Source of the DNA: Pseudophaeomoniella oleicola
Lineage: Eukaryota > Ascomycota > Eurotiomycetes > Phaeomoniellales > Phaeomoniellaceae
Direction: 5' to 3'
Length of the DNA: 64,000 nucleotides
NCBI GenBank assembly: GCA_003868215.1
Contig: QWDQ01000044.1
Coordinates: 162,976 to 226,975, forward strand
Shown piece after piece: positions 1-12,729 of the stretch (the stretch's first letter is position 1; each line of letters begins with the position of its first letter). The notes below the pieces were generated by a model, which did not search any database, was not told the origin of the DNA, and saw only the letters and a program-made list of their open reading frames with translations. The translations under genes and the position numbers were made by a program.

Positions 1-482
1 AAGAGTGTATGTCTATAGTTGAGGTATAACGTACAGATATTTCCTAAGCAGACGAATAGGACATTTATCTTGTCTTTAGGTGTCTCGGTGAGATTGTGTC
101 GCAGCGCCATACTGAAATAGCACACAAAAAAGTGCAAGGTCAGAAAGGGTGGCGGGGTGAGAGTCCTCCTCAAAAATGAGAACCTGAATAGTAGGTACTC
201 TTTTGAAGCGTAGCACACTTGGTTTGCTTGTTTTGAAAAGATGCCAATGTCGTCTACGATAATATGAGTGAGACAGATATATACAGATTCAACGTTACAA
301 AAAGTATCAGATCTCAAGGGTCCAATCGATTTACCCCCGCAGATACGCAGCTCTAAGCGAACGGAAATCACCGCTACGGTATCTAATCTATCACGTCGTT
401 CGTTTCTTGATGTCCCTCGTCAGCATCTCTTTATCCAGTCCAGCACCGTCAGCATCTCATACTGCAGGTAGTTCATTCCAAG
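1..482. other. 5' flank of PHYHD1-like gene, no gene seen
   Basis: No convincing coding region on either strand. An ATG at 410, out of frame with the gene at 483, opens a reading frame that overlaps the gene start. If it lies in the mRNA it would act as an upstream ORF, but the transcription start is unknown. Confidence 0.5.
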
Positions 483-1511
483 ATGTCGCCTTCGAGAGTG
501 TCGCCCGAACCTGTTCCTACTACTGGCAAGGCCCAAACCCTCCCCGCACCGGGTCTTACCACAGAGCAAGTCGAAGCGTTCTATCGCGATGGCTATCTGA
601 TCATCCCCGACTATCTCTCCAAGCAGACATGCACCGAGCTCCTCGACCACACCCACGACATGCTCACCTCGTTCGACATCTCTCAACACCCCATGACGAA
701 GTTCACGACGGGCGAAGACGAGTCGCACATCGGCGATCAGTATTTCCTCACGTCGGGGGATAAGGTGCGGTTCTTCTTCGAGGAAGACGCGTTTCAGCCT
801 TCGCCCACGGATCCCGCTCAGTCGGTTCTCGCGAAGCCGAAGGAGAAGGCTATCAACAAGATCGGGCACTCTTTACATACCCTCTCAAAACCGTACTCGC
901 AGATCTCCCACTTGGGACACACAGGCGCCAGGAACGCCGCCATAGCACAGGATCTGGGATTCAGAGATCCGCGCATCCTACAATCGATGGTGATATGTAA
1001 GCAACCAGAGATCGGGGGCGCTGTCCCGAGCCACCAAGACAGCGCCTTTCTGTACACCGATCCTCCCAGCGCAGTGGGTTTTTGGATCGCCCTCGAAGAT
1101 GCAACCATAACCAACGGCTGTCTGAGTTTCGCCAAAGGGTCGCACCGACGAGCAAAGATCGCCAGTCGCATGGTGCGGAAAGGCGGTGATTCCGACGGCA
1201 CAACGTTCGTGGCGGCCAAGGACCCGTGGCCGAGGAATTTCGAGCATGAAGAAGCACCGCAAGACGATGAGGTATTTGACATCGGGGAAGTGACGGCAGG
1301 CACACTGGTGCTGATCCACGGGAATATCCTACATAAGAGCGAAAAGAACCTGAGCCCACGAAGCAGGTTCATTTACACGTTTCATGTTATCGAAGGGCAG
1401 GAGGGGAGGGATGAGCAGGGACATGGATGGGTGTATGATGAGAAGAACTGGCTGCAGATCCCAGGAGGACCGGAGAATTTCACCAAGTTAGTCACGCCAG
1501 CGTCGCAGTAA
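483..1511 (+). CDS. Phytanoyl-CoA dioxygenase family protein (PHYHD1-like)
   Basis: Single-exon gene of 342 aa. The sequence shows a PhyH-type double-stranded beta-helix oxygenase. The iron-binding HxD is at H184/D186 (SHQDS), the distal histidine at H274 (GNILHK) and the 2-oxoglutarate-binding arginine probably at R285. The family uses Fe(II), O2 and 2-oxoglutarate to hydroxylate a substrate. Overall layout resembles human PHYHD1 rather than peroxisomal PHYH, and I see no PTS1 or PTS2, so a cytosolic enzyme is likely. The natural substrate is not known. The start at 483 is the first in-frame ATG and is followed directly by a low-complexity tail and the family domain (from about residue 25). 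All metal ligands are present, so it should be active. Confidence 0.85.
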   Translation: MSPSRVSPEPVPTTGKAQTLPAPGLTTEQVEAFYRDGYLIIPDYLSKQTCTELLDHTHDMLTSFDISQHPMTKFTTGEDESHIGDQYFLTSGDKVRFFFEEDAFQPSPTDPAQSVLAKPKEKAINKIGHSLHTLSKPYSQISHLGHTGARNAAIAQDLGFRDPRILQSMVICKQPEIGGAVPSHQDSAFLYTDPPSAVGFWIALEDATITNGCLSFAKGSHRRAKIASRMVRKGGDSDGTTFVAAKDPWPRNFEHEEAPQDDEVFDIGEVTAGTLVLIHGNILHKSEKNLSPRSRFIYTFHVIEGQEGRDEQGHGWVYDEKNWLQIPGGPENFTKLVTPASQ

Positions 1512-1666
1512 CCCAGTAAATCAATCAATGACTTTTGAAGTAACTGTGAGATCTGAACCGAGCCGCTGTGAACATCTATTCCCGGTAACTGAATATGCAC
1601 TCAATAAACAACGCTGTCCATCCATGGTCAAAATCGAGACATGCTCAGAAATAGAGAGCCTCCCTC

Positions 1667-2302
1667 TTAAGTCTGGCCCGCCTTACTGCTAACACACAAC
1701 CCGATACCGCCCAGCACAAGAGCCATACCGATCCACGTGTCCCGACTGATCGTCTTGCCTTCTGCCCACCATTCGCCGAGGACGGTGAAGAGGAAGGCGA
1801 GAGAATTGGTGATGGGGATCGTCAGGGATAGTTCTGTGAGGCGACATGTTAGGAGGAGAGGTGGGATGAGATTGAGACGTAGGTAGGAGGGAGATAACGT
1901 AGATAGACAAGGAAGAGAGAAAAGAAAACGAAATCAATCATTCCAGAAAGCATCACCTAGAGATATAAAAAAAAAAAGAAAAAAAAGAAACATACCAGCC
2001 TGACCAACCAACAAAAAAAACCACAAACTCCCCGTCAAATTCATCACCAACGGCACCGCATACCCCGGACTCCTCAACAACCCCACAACGGTCCAGAACG
2101 CGAACGCGACTTTCCGACTGAGCCAGCTCCGACGCGGGTCCGTGATCGACGGGTGGTTGGGGGCGCGGTAGTTGACGGCCGCACGGCGGATGAAGGGTGT
2201 TGTGAGGCCCCAGCAGATTCCGACGGCGAGGAAGCCGAGGATGTAGGCGAAGGCGGAGGGGGAGGAGGAGGGAGGGGGAGAGGGTGGTGTGTCAGGGTCC
2301 AT
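1667..2302 (-). CDS. TMEM234-like small multispanning membrane protein
   Basis: Two exons (2302-1996 and 1833-1667) joined by a 162-nt intron (donor GTATGT, acceptor CTCACAG) give 157 aa. The intron has a long T-rich tract on the coding strand. Hydrophobic segments lie at about residues 17-35, 65-85, 88-103 and 135-150. After the splice the protein reads ELSLTIPITNSLAFLFT and ends with a GMALVLGGIGLCVSS stretch. That pattern is typical of TMEM234, a half-sized drug/metabolite-transporter-like family found across fungi and animals. No transport substrate is established. Without splicing the frame runs into a stop shortly after the donor, which supports the intron. It shares a short 3' region with the convergent PHYHD1-like gene. 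Confidence 0.75.
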
Positions 2303-2736
2303 TTTGGGGAGAGGGAGGGAGGGGGAGTTAAGATGGGAAGAGGAGGTGGAGGAGGACGAGGATAAGAGCGAGGAATTGGACGGATAGATATTGAAGTTGA
2401 GGTCGAGATGTTGATGTTTGATGGTTTGATTGATTAATATGATTGCTCCGGGCGGAAGTCATCCGGACAGGAAGTTCCATGCTAATTAATCGCGGGATTA
2501 TCCGCTTACTTGTAATTAATTATTTATATTTCCCTCGTAGGAATTATCAAACCTCAATTGACAACTCTCACACTTCTCTCCTGGCAATAATAGAGACCAT
2601 AGTCTCCAGGAACGACGGCGTATACGTATCAGAGTCAATCATGATCGATTGATCACCGCAACATTGTATCTATAGACTATGTGGACATTCTAATCGAATA
2701 CTACACGTGGTTCTGATGCTATCGTTTCATGAGCAA
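2303..2736. other. Intergenic, GA-rich leader then AT-rich DNA
   Basis: About 2240-2370 is strongly G/A-rich on the plus strand, hence pyrimidine-rich in the leader and N-terminal codons of the minus-strand TMEM234-like gene. The rest is AT-rich with no supported gene. Confidence 0.5.
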
Positions 2737-3461
2737 TCACTTTGCTTCAACCTTGTCTTCATAGTACTGTCCTCGTACGGTTGGATCAAAATCCAATCCC
2801 TGCCAAGCAGCCTTGGCTATCGCTTCGTCGAAACGCTGAGCAGCGTACGTAGCAAGCATGTCAATGCCTATCACAACAATTCAGCATTTGTCAGTGATGA
2901 GTGACGGCTGAACTTACCACAACCGGCACCACCGCTGGTCCAGAACTTTGTCTTGTCATCCTCATCGACCACCCATCGTTGATCAAGCCATTCAACACCT
3001 TTGTGTACTTCTTTTGCGAGAGGTAAAGCACCTCGGTTCGTTGTGGCTGTTCGTCCCTCTAGAATGCCAGCGTCCGCGAGCCACAACCCACCGACGCAAG
3101 TGGACATGATTATACCGCCAGTGGAGTCCATTGCGCTCTTGAGCTGTTTGAGATACTCAAGGCTTGCAGGAGGCCTCACACTCAATGGGGGACCACCGAC
3201 AAGAAGGAGATCCAAGTCAAGAGGAGCATCCTCGTAAGTATGAGTAGCTGTGATGTTGGCTCCAGCAGTGGTCAAAGTTGGACCGACTTGTTCCGCTATG
3301 TAGAAGAACTCCATGTCAACCGCCAGTGGAAGAAGGTATCCGAAGCCGAACTCGGCAGCAAGCTTGATATATTCTGTGCTGCAATTGGCAATGCAGTCGA
3401 TGCCAACGATGTCCGAGAGTTGGACCGATTGTATGAAGATACCAATGCGGAGAGGTGCCAT
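2737..3461 (-). CDS. DJ-1/PfpI family protein (class I glutamine amidotransferase-like)
   Basis: Two exons (3461-2918 and 2867-2737) with a 50-nt intron give 224 aa. The fold starts with the beta strand LRIGIFIQ. It has the DLLLVGGPP strand and the nucleophile elbow IIMSTCVGG with cysteine C122, followed by GLWLADAGIL. After splicing the C-terminal half contains GGAGCGIDMLATYAA, the typical SGG-AGIDM motif of isonitrile-hydratase-like and AraC-N-terminal DJ-1 members. The ATG at 3461 was chosen because the five codons upstream begin only at a TTG. Family roles range from isonitrile hydration to glyoxalase or stress functions. The sequence does not say which applies here. Confidence 0.85.
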
Positions 3462-4510
3462 GTCGAATGATTCCAACTTGCAAGTTATGGGGTCGTCTGT
3501 TAAGCTGTTGGGGAATCACAGTATGATCTGTGGTTGAAGATGACTGCCGTTACCTGTTCTTATATATGCGTTGGTCTCCGGAGTCCGTCTGACGCGGCGA
3601 CCGGACCGACTTTGACACTCACTGCTTTTCCTTCCATCACAACATACCTACATGACATTGATGAGCAGATTTGCCTCTAGGCATCATGATTCTTGAGCTC
3701 AGCATTGGCTCTGGAATGCCCGTACTGAGCATGTTTATATACACTACACCCTATCAGTGTTGTACTACGCGGTGGCTTTCTGTTGCATCCTTAGATGCGG
3801 TTAGAGTAGCCCATCGCCATTGTTGCAGCACAGTTTTCACTTCAGTGAAAAGGATTGAGTGCGATAGTGGAAGAGGAGAGCAAATCATATTCAGGCAGCC
3901 GAATTGATGTTGTAGTTACCGGACTTTCGGCGCTAATGATGTCCAATACGAGGCCGAAGGGCCGAAACAGGAAAGCATCAAGGAACATAGATCGATGTCA
4001 GCGTCGCCGAAGTGACGTGAGGCAATAACGTTGAAATGAGCATTTTAGAGACGGCGGATAGCGTGCCAATCAATTGTAAATGAAAAAGGATTGATCGAAG
4101 GGGGTCTTTAAGAAGAGAAACACCGGAGCAACAAAATCCAGAAGTAACATGGTTCACAGTATGTGGGCTTGCTGGGAGAAGTTAGAACCCAATACTCTGC
4201 GATAGTTACCCTGTTCCTGCCTCCACGTCGGTCAGCAGAAAAAAGACAAGGTTTTCTCACGTGTCAACTATATTAGATCCCAACCTGTGACATGAATAAA
4301 GTGACAAAGTCAAGAATCATTTCCCAATTGGCGAATATGATCAATCGAATACTGAAGTTGAAGTTTTCTGTGATATTGTATTGGCAAAGAGAGGACGTGC
4401 CGGACTAGAGATAAACATTGAGACAAGGATTCAGTAGGCGACGATGGTACCGAATGGGAAGGAAGCCGTCTAGACGCCTGGCCAATGTTGGCGTGGTAAA
4501 ACAAGAATAA

Positions 4511-4552
4511 GAATGAAGTATGAAGAATGAAGTATGAAGAATGAAGTATGAA
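4511..4552. repeat. Three perfect 14-nt tandem copies
   Basis: Unit GAATGAAGTATGAA occurs three times without change in intergenic DNA. Simple minisatellite; no function inferred. Confidence 0.9.
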
Positions 4553-5470
4553 CTATTAGATCCGGATCGCAGTATCCGATGTGCCCGTATGCAGTTCAGA
4601 TCTGATGCACTTCGAGCGCTAACCCGAAGGTGGATGTTGCAGACGATCCGATCATTGTTCTATCGTGATGAAGTTATCAAGTGATTCTGTACGATCCGCC
4701 ATGCGATGATGAGTTGGCAATACCTCGTCTTACTCGCATTTTGTACAACCCTCAACGAGGATCATCGTCAATATTACACCAGTAACACGAAATGCCCATC
4801 AACATTTCTTGAATTGGACATCTCAGCGAACAATTGGAAATCCATCATTCACACTTCACCATCTGCAACTAGATTTCCTGAACATGTGGACCACGTCCAT
4901 GGCTAACACATATTAACTTAAAATTTGATCTGCAATCTTGTGAACTCTTTGGAGTTGTGACCTTTCAACAGCTTCGGCTACATGAGACAAGAGATGTGAT
5001 GGGTTACACATGATCCTGTTCAAGAACCATGGTCGACTCACCTCTCAGCCTCATTATCACATTCGGATGCCGATACTACAGAAGACCCCAAATAGGGCAC
5101 CGGTCATCAGGTCATCAGCACAGATATTGCTGCCGTTGAGAGTCAATAGACGCCGGTACGAGTATTGTGTCACATTGGCTTCGAATATGCCACCCAAAAA
5201 AGTTTCTCGCTTTACGAGAAAGGTTTCCAAGCGAGCTCCATCAGCGCTTTCGCAAGATTGCAAACATATTCTCCGCGTTGTTACCTGGAGACGAAGCTAT
5301 CAAATGAGGCTACAACACATGTTTTGACGAGGTGGCTTGACGCAAAAAAACTCTCCTTTGCATTCGCTTCCCACGGTATCCATGGTTGGGGAACCGCGTG
5401 TGGCGTCGAGCCCTGGGATATGCCGCATTGGTCATATCCGGAAGTATAGTGGCCACTCAACATAAAAGTA

Positions 5471-5490
5471 TCTCATCTCATCTCATCTCA
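5471..5490. repeat. (TCTCA)4 microsatellite
   Basis: Four perfect TCTCA copies about 520 nt upstream of the secreted repeat-peptide gene. Confidence 0.9.
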
Positions 5491-5847
5491 CAAAAGGGCT
5501 GTTCAAGATCCAGCTATATTTGTCTCACTTATTGCATCAATTGCTAGTTTCTCGGTTTAAGGGTTCGTTCTGCGAGCAGACAAGTCAAGCGGCTCCAAGT
5601 GCTTCTGGCCACATCCGGTTCGTATGTGACTCATCATGCCACCCAGTCTCTGCAACAATCCCTGGACTGCAGATGAACAGAACCCACGAAATCACCCATC
5701 GATCGTTGCTACCGAGTCGTCGGGTTTTTGATACATCAGATTGGCCATGGGGCTCCGCTTCCTAACAGGAACCTGGTCTGATCCCGCAAGTAGCCGTTCC
5801 CAGAGCAATGGTTCCTGGACATCGAGATCTCACGACCGCTGACCAGG

Positions 5848-5856
5848 TATATATAT
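5848..5856 (+). promoter_or_regulatory. TATA-like element of the repeat-peptide gene
   Basis: TATATATAT lies about 155 nt before the ATG at 6010 and is followed by a pyrimidine-rich stretch (5880-5945) typical of fungal transcription starts. Inferred core promoter; suggests a regulated rather than housekeeping promoter. Confidence 0.45.
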
Positions 5857-6009
5857 GGCCACTGTGTGACCTCGAAGACTCTTTTCATTCCTGTTATCTT
5901 TCTTTCCTCCATTGTCCTCATTTCAATTCACATTCCAACTCCAGTCTTCCTACTCTGAGCATAGCTCCTCATTATACAGATTGCACGTCACGATAATCTC
6001 TCTACTACA

Positions 6010-6825
6010 ATGCATTTCAAGACACTCAGCGGAGCCTCGGCTCTCATACTCCTGTTTTCTCATTCTATCGGAGCCCCAATCAAGAACTTCGAGCTCCAAG
6101 CCATACAACAAGATCTGGAAAGGCGTGTAGCCCACGTCCCAAAGAACCCCGAGTTGGAGGATCCAGAAGCCTCCTCTCCTGTCCACATCTCCAAACGCTC
6201 GAGCAGCGAAGCAGAGAAGCGTGATCCGTGGGAACGTCTTGGAAAAGTATCCAGTGACGACAACGAACAGCCCTCTAAACGCACCGAACTCACCGAGCGT
6301 GATCCTTGGGAACGCCTCGATATACCCCCACAGGATGAAGCAAGCGACCTCACCAAACGAACACCATGGGAGCATCTGAATGACACCGACGCTGACTCAA
6401 CGTCAGCAGAAGCAAATCCTTCCAAACGAAGTCCATGGGAACGCCTCTCCTCCGAAGACCCGTCAAACAGCCCCATCGCCCCCGCATCCCTCCCCAAACG
6501 AGCACCATGGGACCACCTCAACGGCGACGACGGCGACTCCGACTCAACCTCAGCACCAGCAGCAGAGAAACAAAAACGCACTCCAAACCCCTGGGAACGC
6601 CTCTCCAATTCCCCATCCAGCACCGACACCCTCTCCAAACGCGCACCATGGGAACGCCTCTCCAAAACCCCACCCGCTGCCCCTATATCCAAACGCAACC
6701 CCGGGGAACATCTCTCCCAAACCCTGCCCCCACCCGCTGCCGCCGTTCCGAAATCCAAACGCGCTTCCTTATCCGCTCGCAATCCATGGGAACGTTTGGA
6801 TTTGGTGGATACGGAGACCGAGTGA
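6010..6825 (+). CDS. Secreted Kex2-processed repeat protein (KEP), xPWERL peptide precursor
   Basis: Intronless, 271 aa. A signal peptide covers about residues 1-22 (hydrophobic LSGASALILLFSHSIGA). The rest is a disordered pro-region with ten KR sites (ending at R63, R71, R91, R117, R140, R164, R190, R211, R229, R251). Nine degenerate core units start at residues 72, 98, 118, 141, 165, 193, 212, 230 and 258, with consensus xPW[E/D][R/H]L[S/D/N]. The eighth has G in place of W (NPGEHL). Six units sit directly after KR, so Kex2 would leave an X-Pro dipeptide in front of Trp. That is a substrate for Ste13/DPAP-type trimming, as in alpha-factor. Spacers are acidic and Ser/Pro/Ala-rich. There is no Cys or Tyr, which argues against classical alpha-pheromones with a Cys pair and against Tyr-crosslinked ustiloxin-type peptides. 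No UstYa oxidase is nearby. Could be a signalling peptide, an unknown RiPP or a pheromone-like factor. Confidence 0.8.
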   Translation: MHFKTLSGASALILLFSHSIGAPIKNFELQAIQQDLERRVAHVPKNPELEDPEASSPVHISKRSSSEAEKRDPWERLGKVSSDDNEQPSKRTELTERDPWERLDIPPQDEASDLTKRTPWEHLNDTDADSTSAEANPSKRSPWERLSSEDPSNSPIAPASLPKRAPWDHLNGDDGDSDSTSAPAAEKQKRTPNPWERLSNSPSSTDTLSKRAPWERLSKTPPAAPISKRNPGEHLSQTLPPPAAAVPKSKRASLSARNPWERLDLVDTETE

Positions 6826-7196
6826 TTCAGCGGCTGCTGAGGAATTATGACTTGTTGATTTCAAAAATGGGATGGGATACTTGCTGATGAGGCAAGGAAA
6901 GGAAGAAGGAGAAGGGAATAGAAGAGTAGTGGAGGACATGTCAGGAGGGAGTAGGTATTTAGTTAGTTAGAAATTTGTATTCGTTAGACAACAACGACAA
7001 CAAACACCCAGACTCAATCAATGCCATCCATCCAATCGTTTGATTTATTTTGCGCATATCTGATTCTATTCCATCGTTATTCCTTCTCCTTTTTTTCCAG
7101 ACTCAGTCCGACTCCTAAATGGATTAGATAGATCGGATTAGATAAGGTAGGTAAGGTAGACAAGACTAATAAAAACGGAACGCGATGTGTGTAACT

Positions 7197-7231
<35 letters not shown>

Positions 7232-7530
7232 TTGGAGATGGCATATGATTATTATCCTTATCTGAGGGTTATTTTTGGGTTTCCCTTTTTGTTTCCCTTC
7301 CTCCTTCCTCCGTCCTACAGGAAGGAGAATATGAGAAAGCAGAATGAAGCGGAATGGAGCGACAAATTCAGGACGCACAAGAAGTGAATACAGCCATTAC
7401 CCTTGTCTCCCAATGCAACGTTGGTGATCTCAATCCGTATCATGAACACCAACTCAATACACCGAGAAGGAAAGTCGTACTTCATTCGTAATTCTAGAAA
7501 AGAATATGAACGTTTTCCAAACAGCGTCAA
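6826..7530. other. 3' region between convergent genes
   Basis: Downstream of the repeat-peptide gene and of SNF1 (convergent). Contains a TG microsatellite and AT-rich likely 3' UTRs; no gene seen. Confidence 0.5.
7199..7226. repeat. (TG)14 microsatellite
   Basis: Fourteen uninterrupted TG dinucleotides in the shared 3' region. Confidence 0.95.
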
Positions 7531-10479
<2,949 letters not shown>

Positions 10480-11410
10480 CGTGGGCAATTGATGGATGCT
10501 TCGGTAGAGCTCGCGATGACTGAGACGACGAGGAAGGAAGGTGACAGGATCAGGGTTGAGTGCACTCAAGGCCGCTTGTGCTTTTGTCCGAAGTGGTTCT
10601 ACACAAATGCGTAGAATGTTGAGAGCAACGTGCTCACAAGGAGCGGGGGTGATCGCAGGAGATCATGCGACAAAGACGACCTCCTCGCGCAGTAGCTTTC
10701 GAATATCTTGTTATCTGAGACTGAGATGATTTCAAGAAGCTGTCATACTACATGCGACCACTAAGTTGATAGCCAACGACCTAGATGCGAACTCTCGCGG
10801 GAATGTTGAACCTTCGAGGAAGCTGCTGGTTGTATGAGAGATTCTGGGGTGAAGAGCGGACAATGTTAACGGAAGATGGGGCAGCTATTGGCCTTAACCG
10901 TAATTTGTCGCTACCGCCCACTTACGCTTCTGCCCGCATTTTCACGCCCACTTGTTCGTCCCTTGTTCTTAATTCTTTGCCTCCAGCGAGCCAGGTCCGC
11001 TTGAAGCTTCTCTTCCCCGCCATTAATAATTATCATCATCGCACAGCAAAAAGCCGCACTCGAGGAGATGGCTAGATATCGAACTGCACTATGCTGTACA
11101 TTACAAAGTCCTCAGATAATCATAATATTCATGTCAATTCAACAGACAGTAGTGGCTCATGCGGTAAGTCCAATATGATCGCAATCTCCCCCACAACCAT
11201 GTTGGCATGATTCCTTTTATGAATCCTCAAGCCTTTATGTTGCAGTTCACAAGGTAGGGTGTCACATATCTCATATTGATATACCCTCAATGACCTGCCA
11301 GTAAAGTAGCTGGCATTGCTTTTCTATTGTACACATTCAGTCACGGTTCATTCGTGGATCTCATTTCCATGTTCCCCGACCACTCCTTTTTCAAATATCC
11401 CGCAGATCTT
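10480..11410. other. SNF1 promoter region and downstream of the hydrophilic-protein gene
   Basis: No gene seen. Contains CCGCCCACTT and CACGCCCACTTG GC-type boxes around 10914-10955. Confidence 0.45.
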
Positions 11411-11911
11411 TTAGGTTCCCACGACGTCGTCGTCATTGTCACCACCACGCTCATTCCTTAGCCTTCGGCTCACGTCCTCAGGGCCTTCACCAGGTGCGCC
11501 CTGATCAAAATCACCAGCTTTGGTCGTTTTGCCAGTCCCTCGCTGAATGTCGCCACCTTCCTCAATAGGAATCTCTCGGTTGTCACCAGCCCCGGAAACC
11601 TTGGAGCCGTATTCCGCGGTACTTCCAGGGAATTTCTGGGTCACGCTTTGGTCAATGCCAGACTCAGCAGCTGCGGAGAAGATGTCAGTCTCTGCTGGGA
11701 CATGGGACATAGGCATCAACAGAGGACGAGAGAAGAGCTCCTCGACCTGCCAATGATGATCCGAAGGCAACTTACTGGAATCACTTGCACCGTGGCCATA
11801 GTTTGCCCGTGGGTTGGCGTCATGACCAGTCTTTGCGGAGTAAGAGTTGAGGTCTTTTTCTGCCTGAGCAGCAATGTCAAGAGGGTTTTGACCTTCGTAT
11901 TCTTGCGACAT
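11411..11911 (-). CDS. Small hydrophilic, probably disordered fungal protein
   Basis: Two exons (11911-11776 and 11670-11411) give 131 aa. The intron (105 nt, donor GTAAGT, branch CTGAC, acceptor CCGCAG) is a multiple of three with no stop, so the unspliced frame encodes 166 aa. Spliced protein is rich in Asp, Glu, Gly, Ser and Lys, has no hydrophobic core and carries the segment SGIDQSVTQKFPGSTAEYGS, then REIPIEEGGD and TKAGDFDQGAPGEGPED. This arrangement is familiar from short uncharacterised Pezizomycotina proteins. Composition resembles hydrophilins and stress-induced LEA-like proteins, but that is inference. No function is claimed. Confidence 0.65.
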   Translation of the reverse strand: MSQEYEGQNPLDIAAQAEKDLNSYSAKTGHDANPRANYGHGASDSSKLPSDHHWQVEELFSRPLLMPMSHVPAETDIFSAAAESGIDQSVTQKFPGSTAEYGSKVSGAGDNREIPIEEGGDIQRGTGKTTKAGDFDQGAPGEGPEDVSRRLRNERGGDNDDDVVGT

Positions 11912-12729
11912 GTTGGATTGTAAGGAGTTTTGTGATATCGCGGTGATGACTTTACTTCGTTTACTTCCAAGCTGGTGTTTCTTGCAGTTTGATATAAGTA
12001 ATATGGAAGAGGAAGAAGATTCGAAAAATATATAAGCAGGAGATGAGACCCCTTTGTGTGAGCAGTGCTGTCCCTGACGCTACTATGAGCGATGATGGAA
12101 GAACCTATGACGTGAATTTATTGATGTCATTCTCGTGTGCTTCATATCATCCAATTACATATGTTCTCCACAGATCTTTACAGTGACCAAATATTTTCGC
12201 ACAGGCGAAGCATAATTTCACAGTATCTCGAACTCGGGATTAAGTCTGATAATACTAGAGTTTGCTTGAATCTAAATGTTGACTCTGTGTCTGGAAAGTT
12301 ATCTAAAATATCTCGGACCTCAATCGTAGTGGAGGTTACTCATTTTCGCAGGCGCTTTCCTTGATGCCAAGATTTGCAGGTTCTATTGGCCCCTGATCCA
12401 TTATCCCCGAACTGGGCAATATTGGGCCTGGCCTTGATGAGAGATAAATGTCATGCACGATGTGTTGGGACATTATTCCATGGCTCGTATCATTTCAGGA
12501 ACTATGAAGTCTTTGAGTAAGCTATGCTTGTGTGTTCGAACACCCCATAGGAGAAGCGAGACAAATTGTGAGCAACTAGGCAGCAACATCAGATGGTGAG
12601 GATATATTGTGAACAGTTGTCCCGCGTGAAAGCATGAACCGTGGCGAACACTAGACTGATAGGATCCCGCTATTCAGAATGGATAGCAGGTTTTCCCTAG
12701 CGCTTAGCAATACATGGCAGGTGTCATGC
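11912..12729. other. Intergenic, nothing recognised
   Basis: About 800 nt of AT-rich sequence upstream of the hydrophilic-protein gene and downstream of the DUF3455 gene. No supported feature. Confidence 0.5.

Larger units (their letters stand above)
3462..6009. other. 2.5-kb gene-poor stretch
   Basis: Only short, unconserved open frames on both strands; none has a recognisable domain, codon pattern or splice structure. The stretch holds a 14-nt tandem repeat near 4511, a TCTCA repeat at 5471 and a TATA-like element at 5848 in front of the secreted repeat protein. No terminal inverted repeats or transposase remnants were recognised. Confidence 0.5.

Noticed and set aside
6060-6782. 240-codon minus-strand open frame through the repeat-peptide gene
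   Set aside because: Mirror of the repetitive plus-strand coding sequence; no signal peptide or domain, and the plus strand has start, signal peptide and promoter.
6010-6825. Ustiloxin/phomopsin-type cyclic RiPP precursor
   Set aside because: No Tyr in the whole protein and no UstYa-type oxidase within the window; kept only as a distant alternative.
6010-6825. Classical alpha-pheromone precursor (ppg1)
   Set aside because: No WCxxxGxxC or WHWL-type core and no cysteine; only the processing logic is shared.
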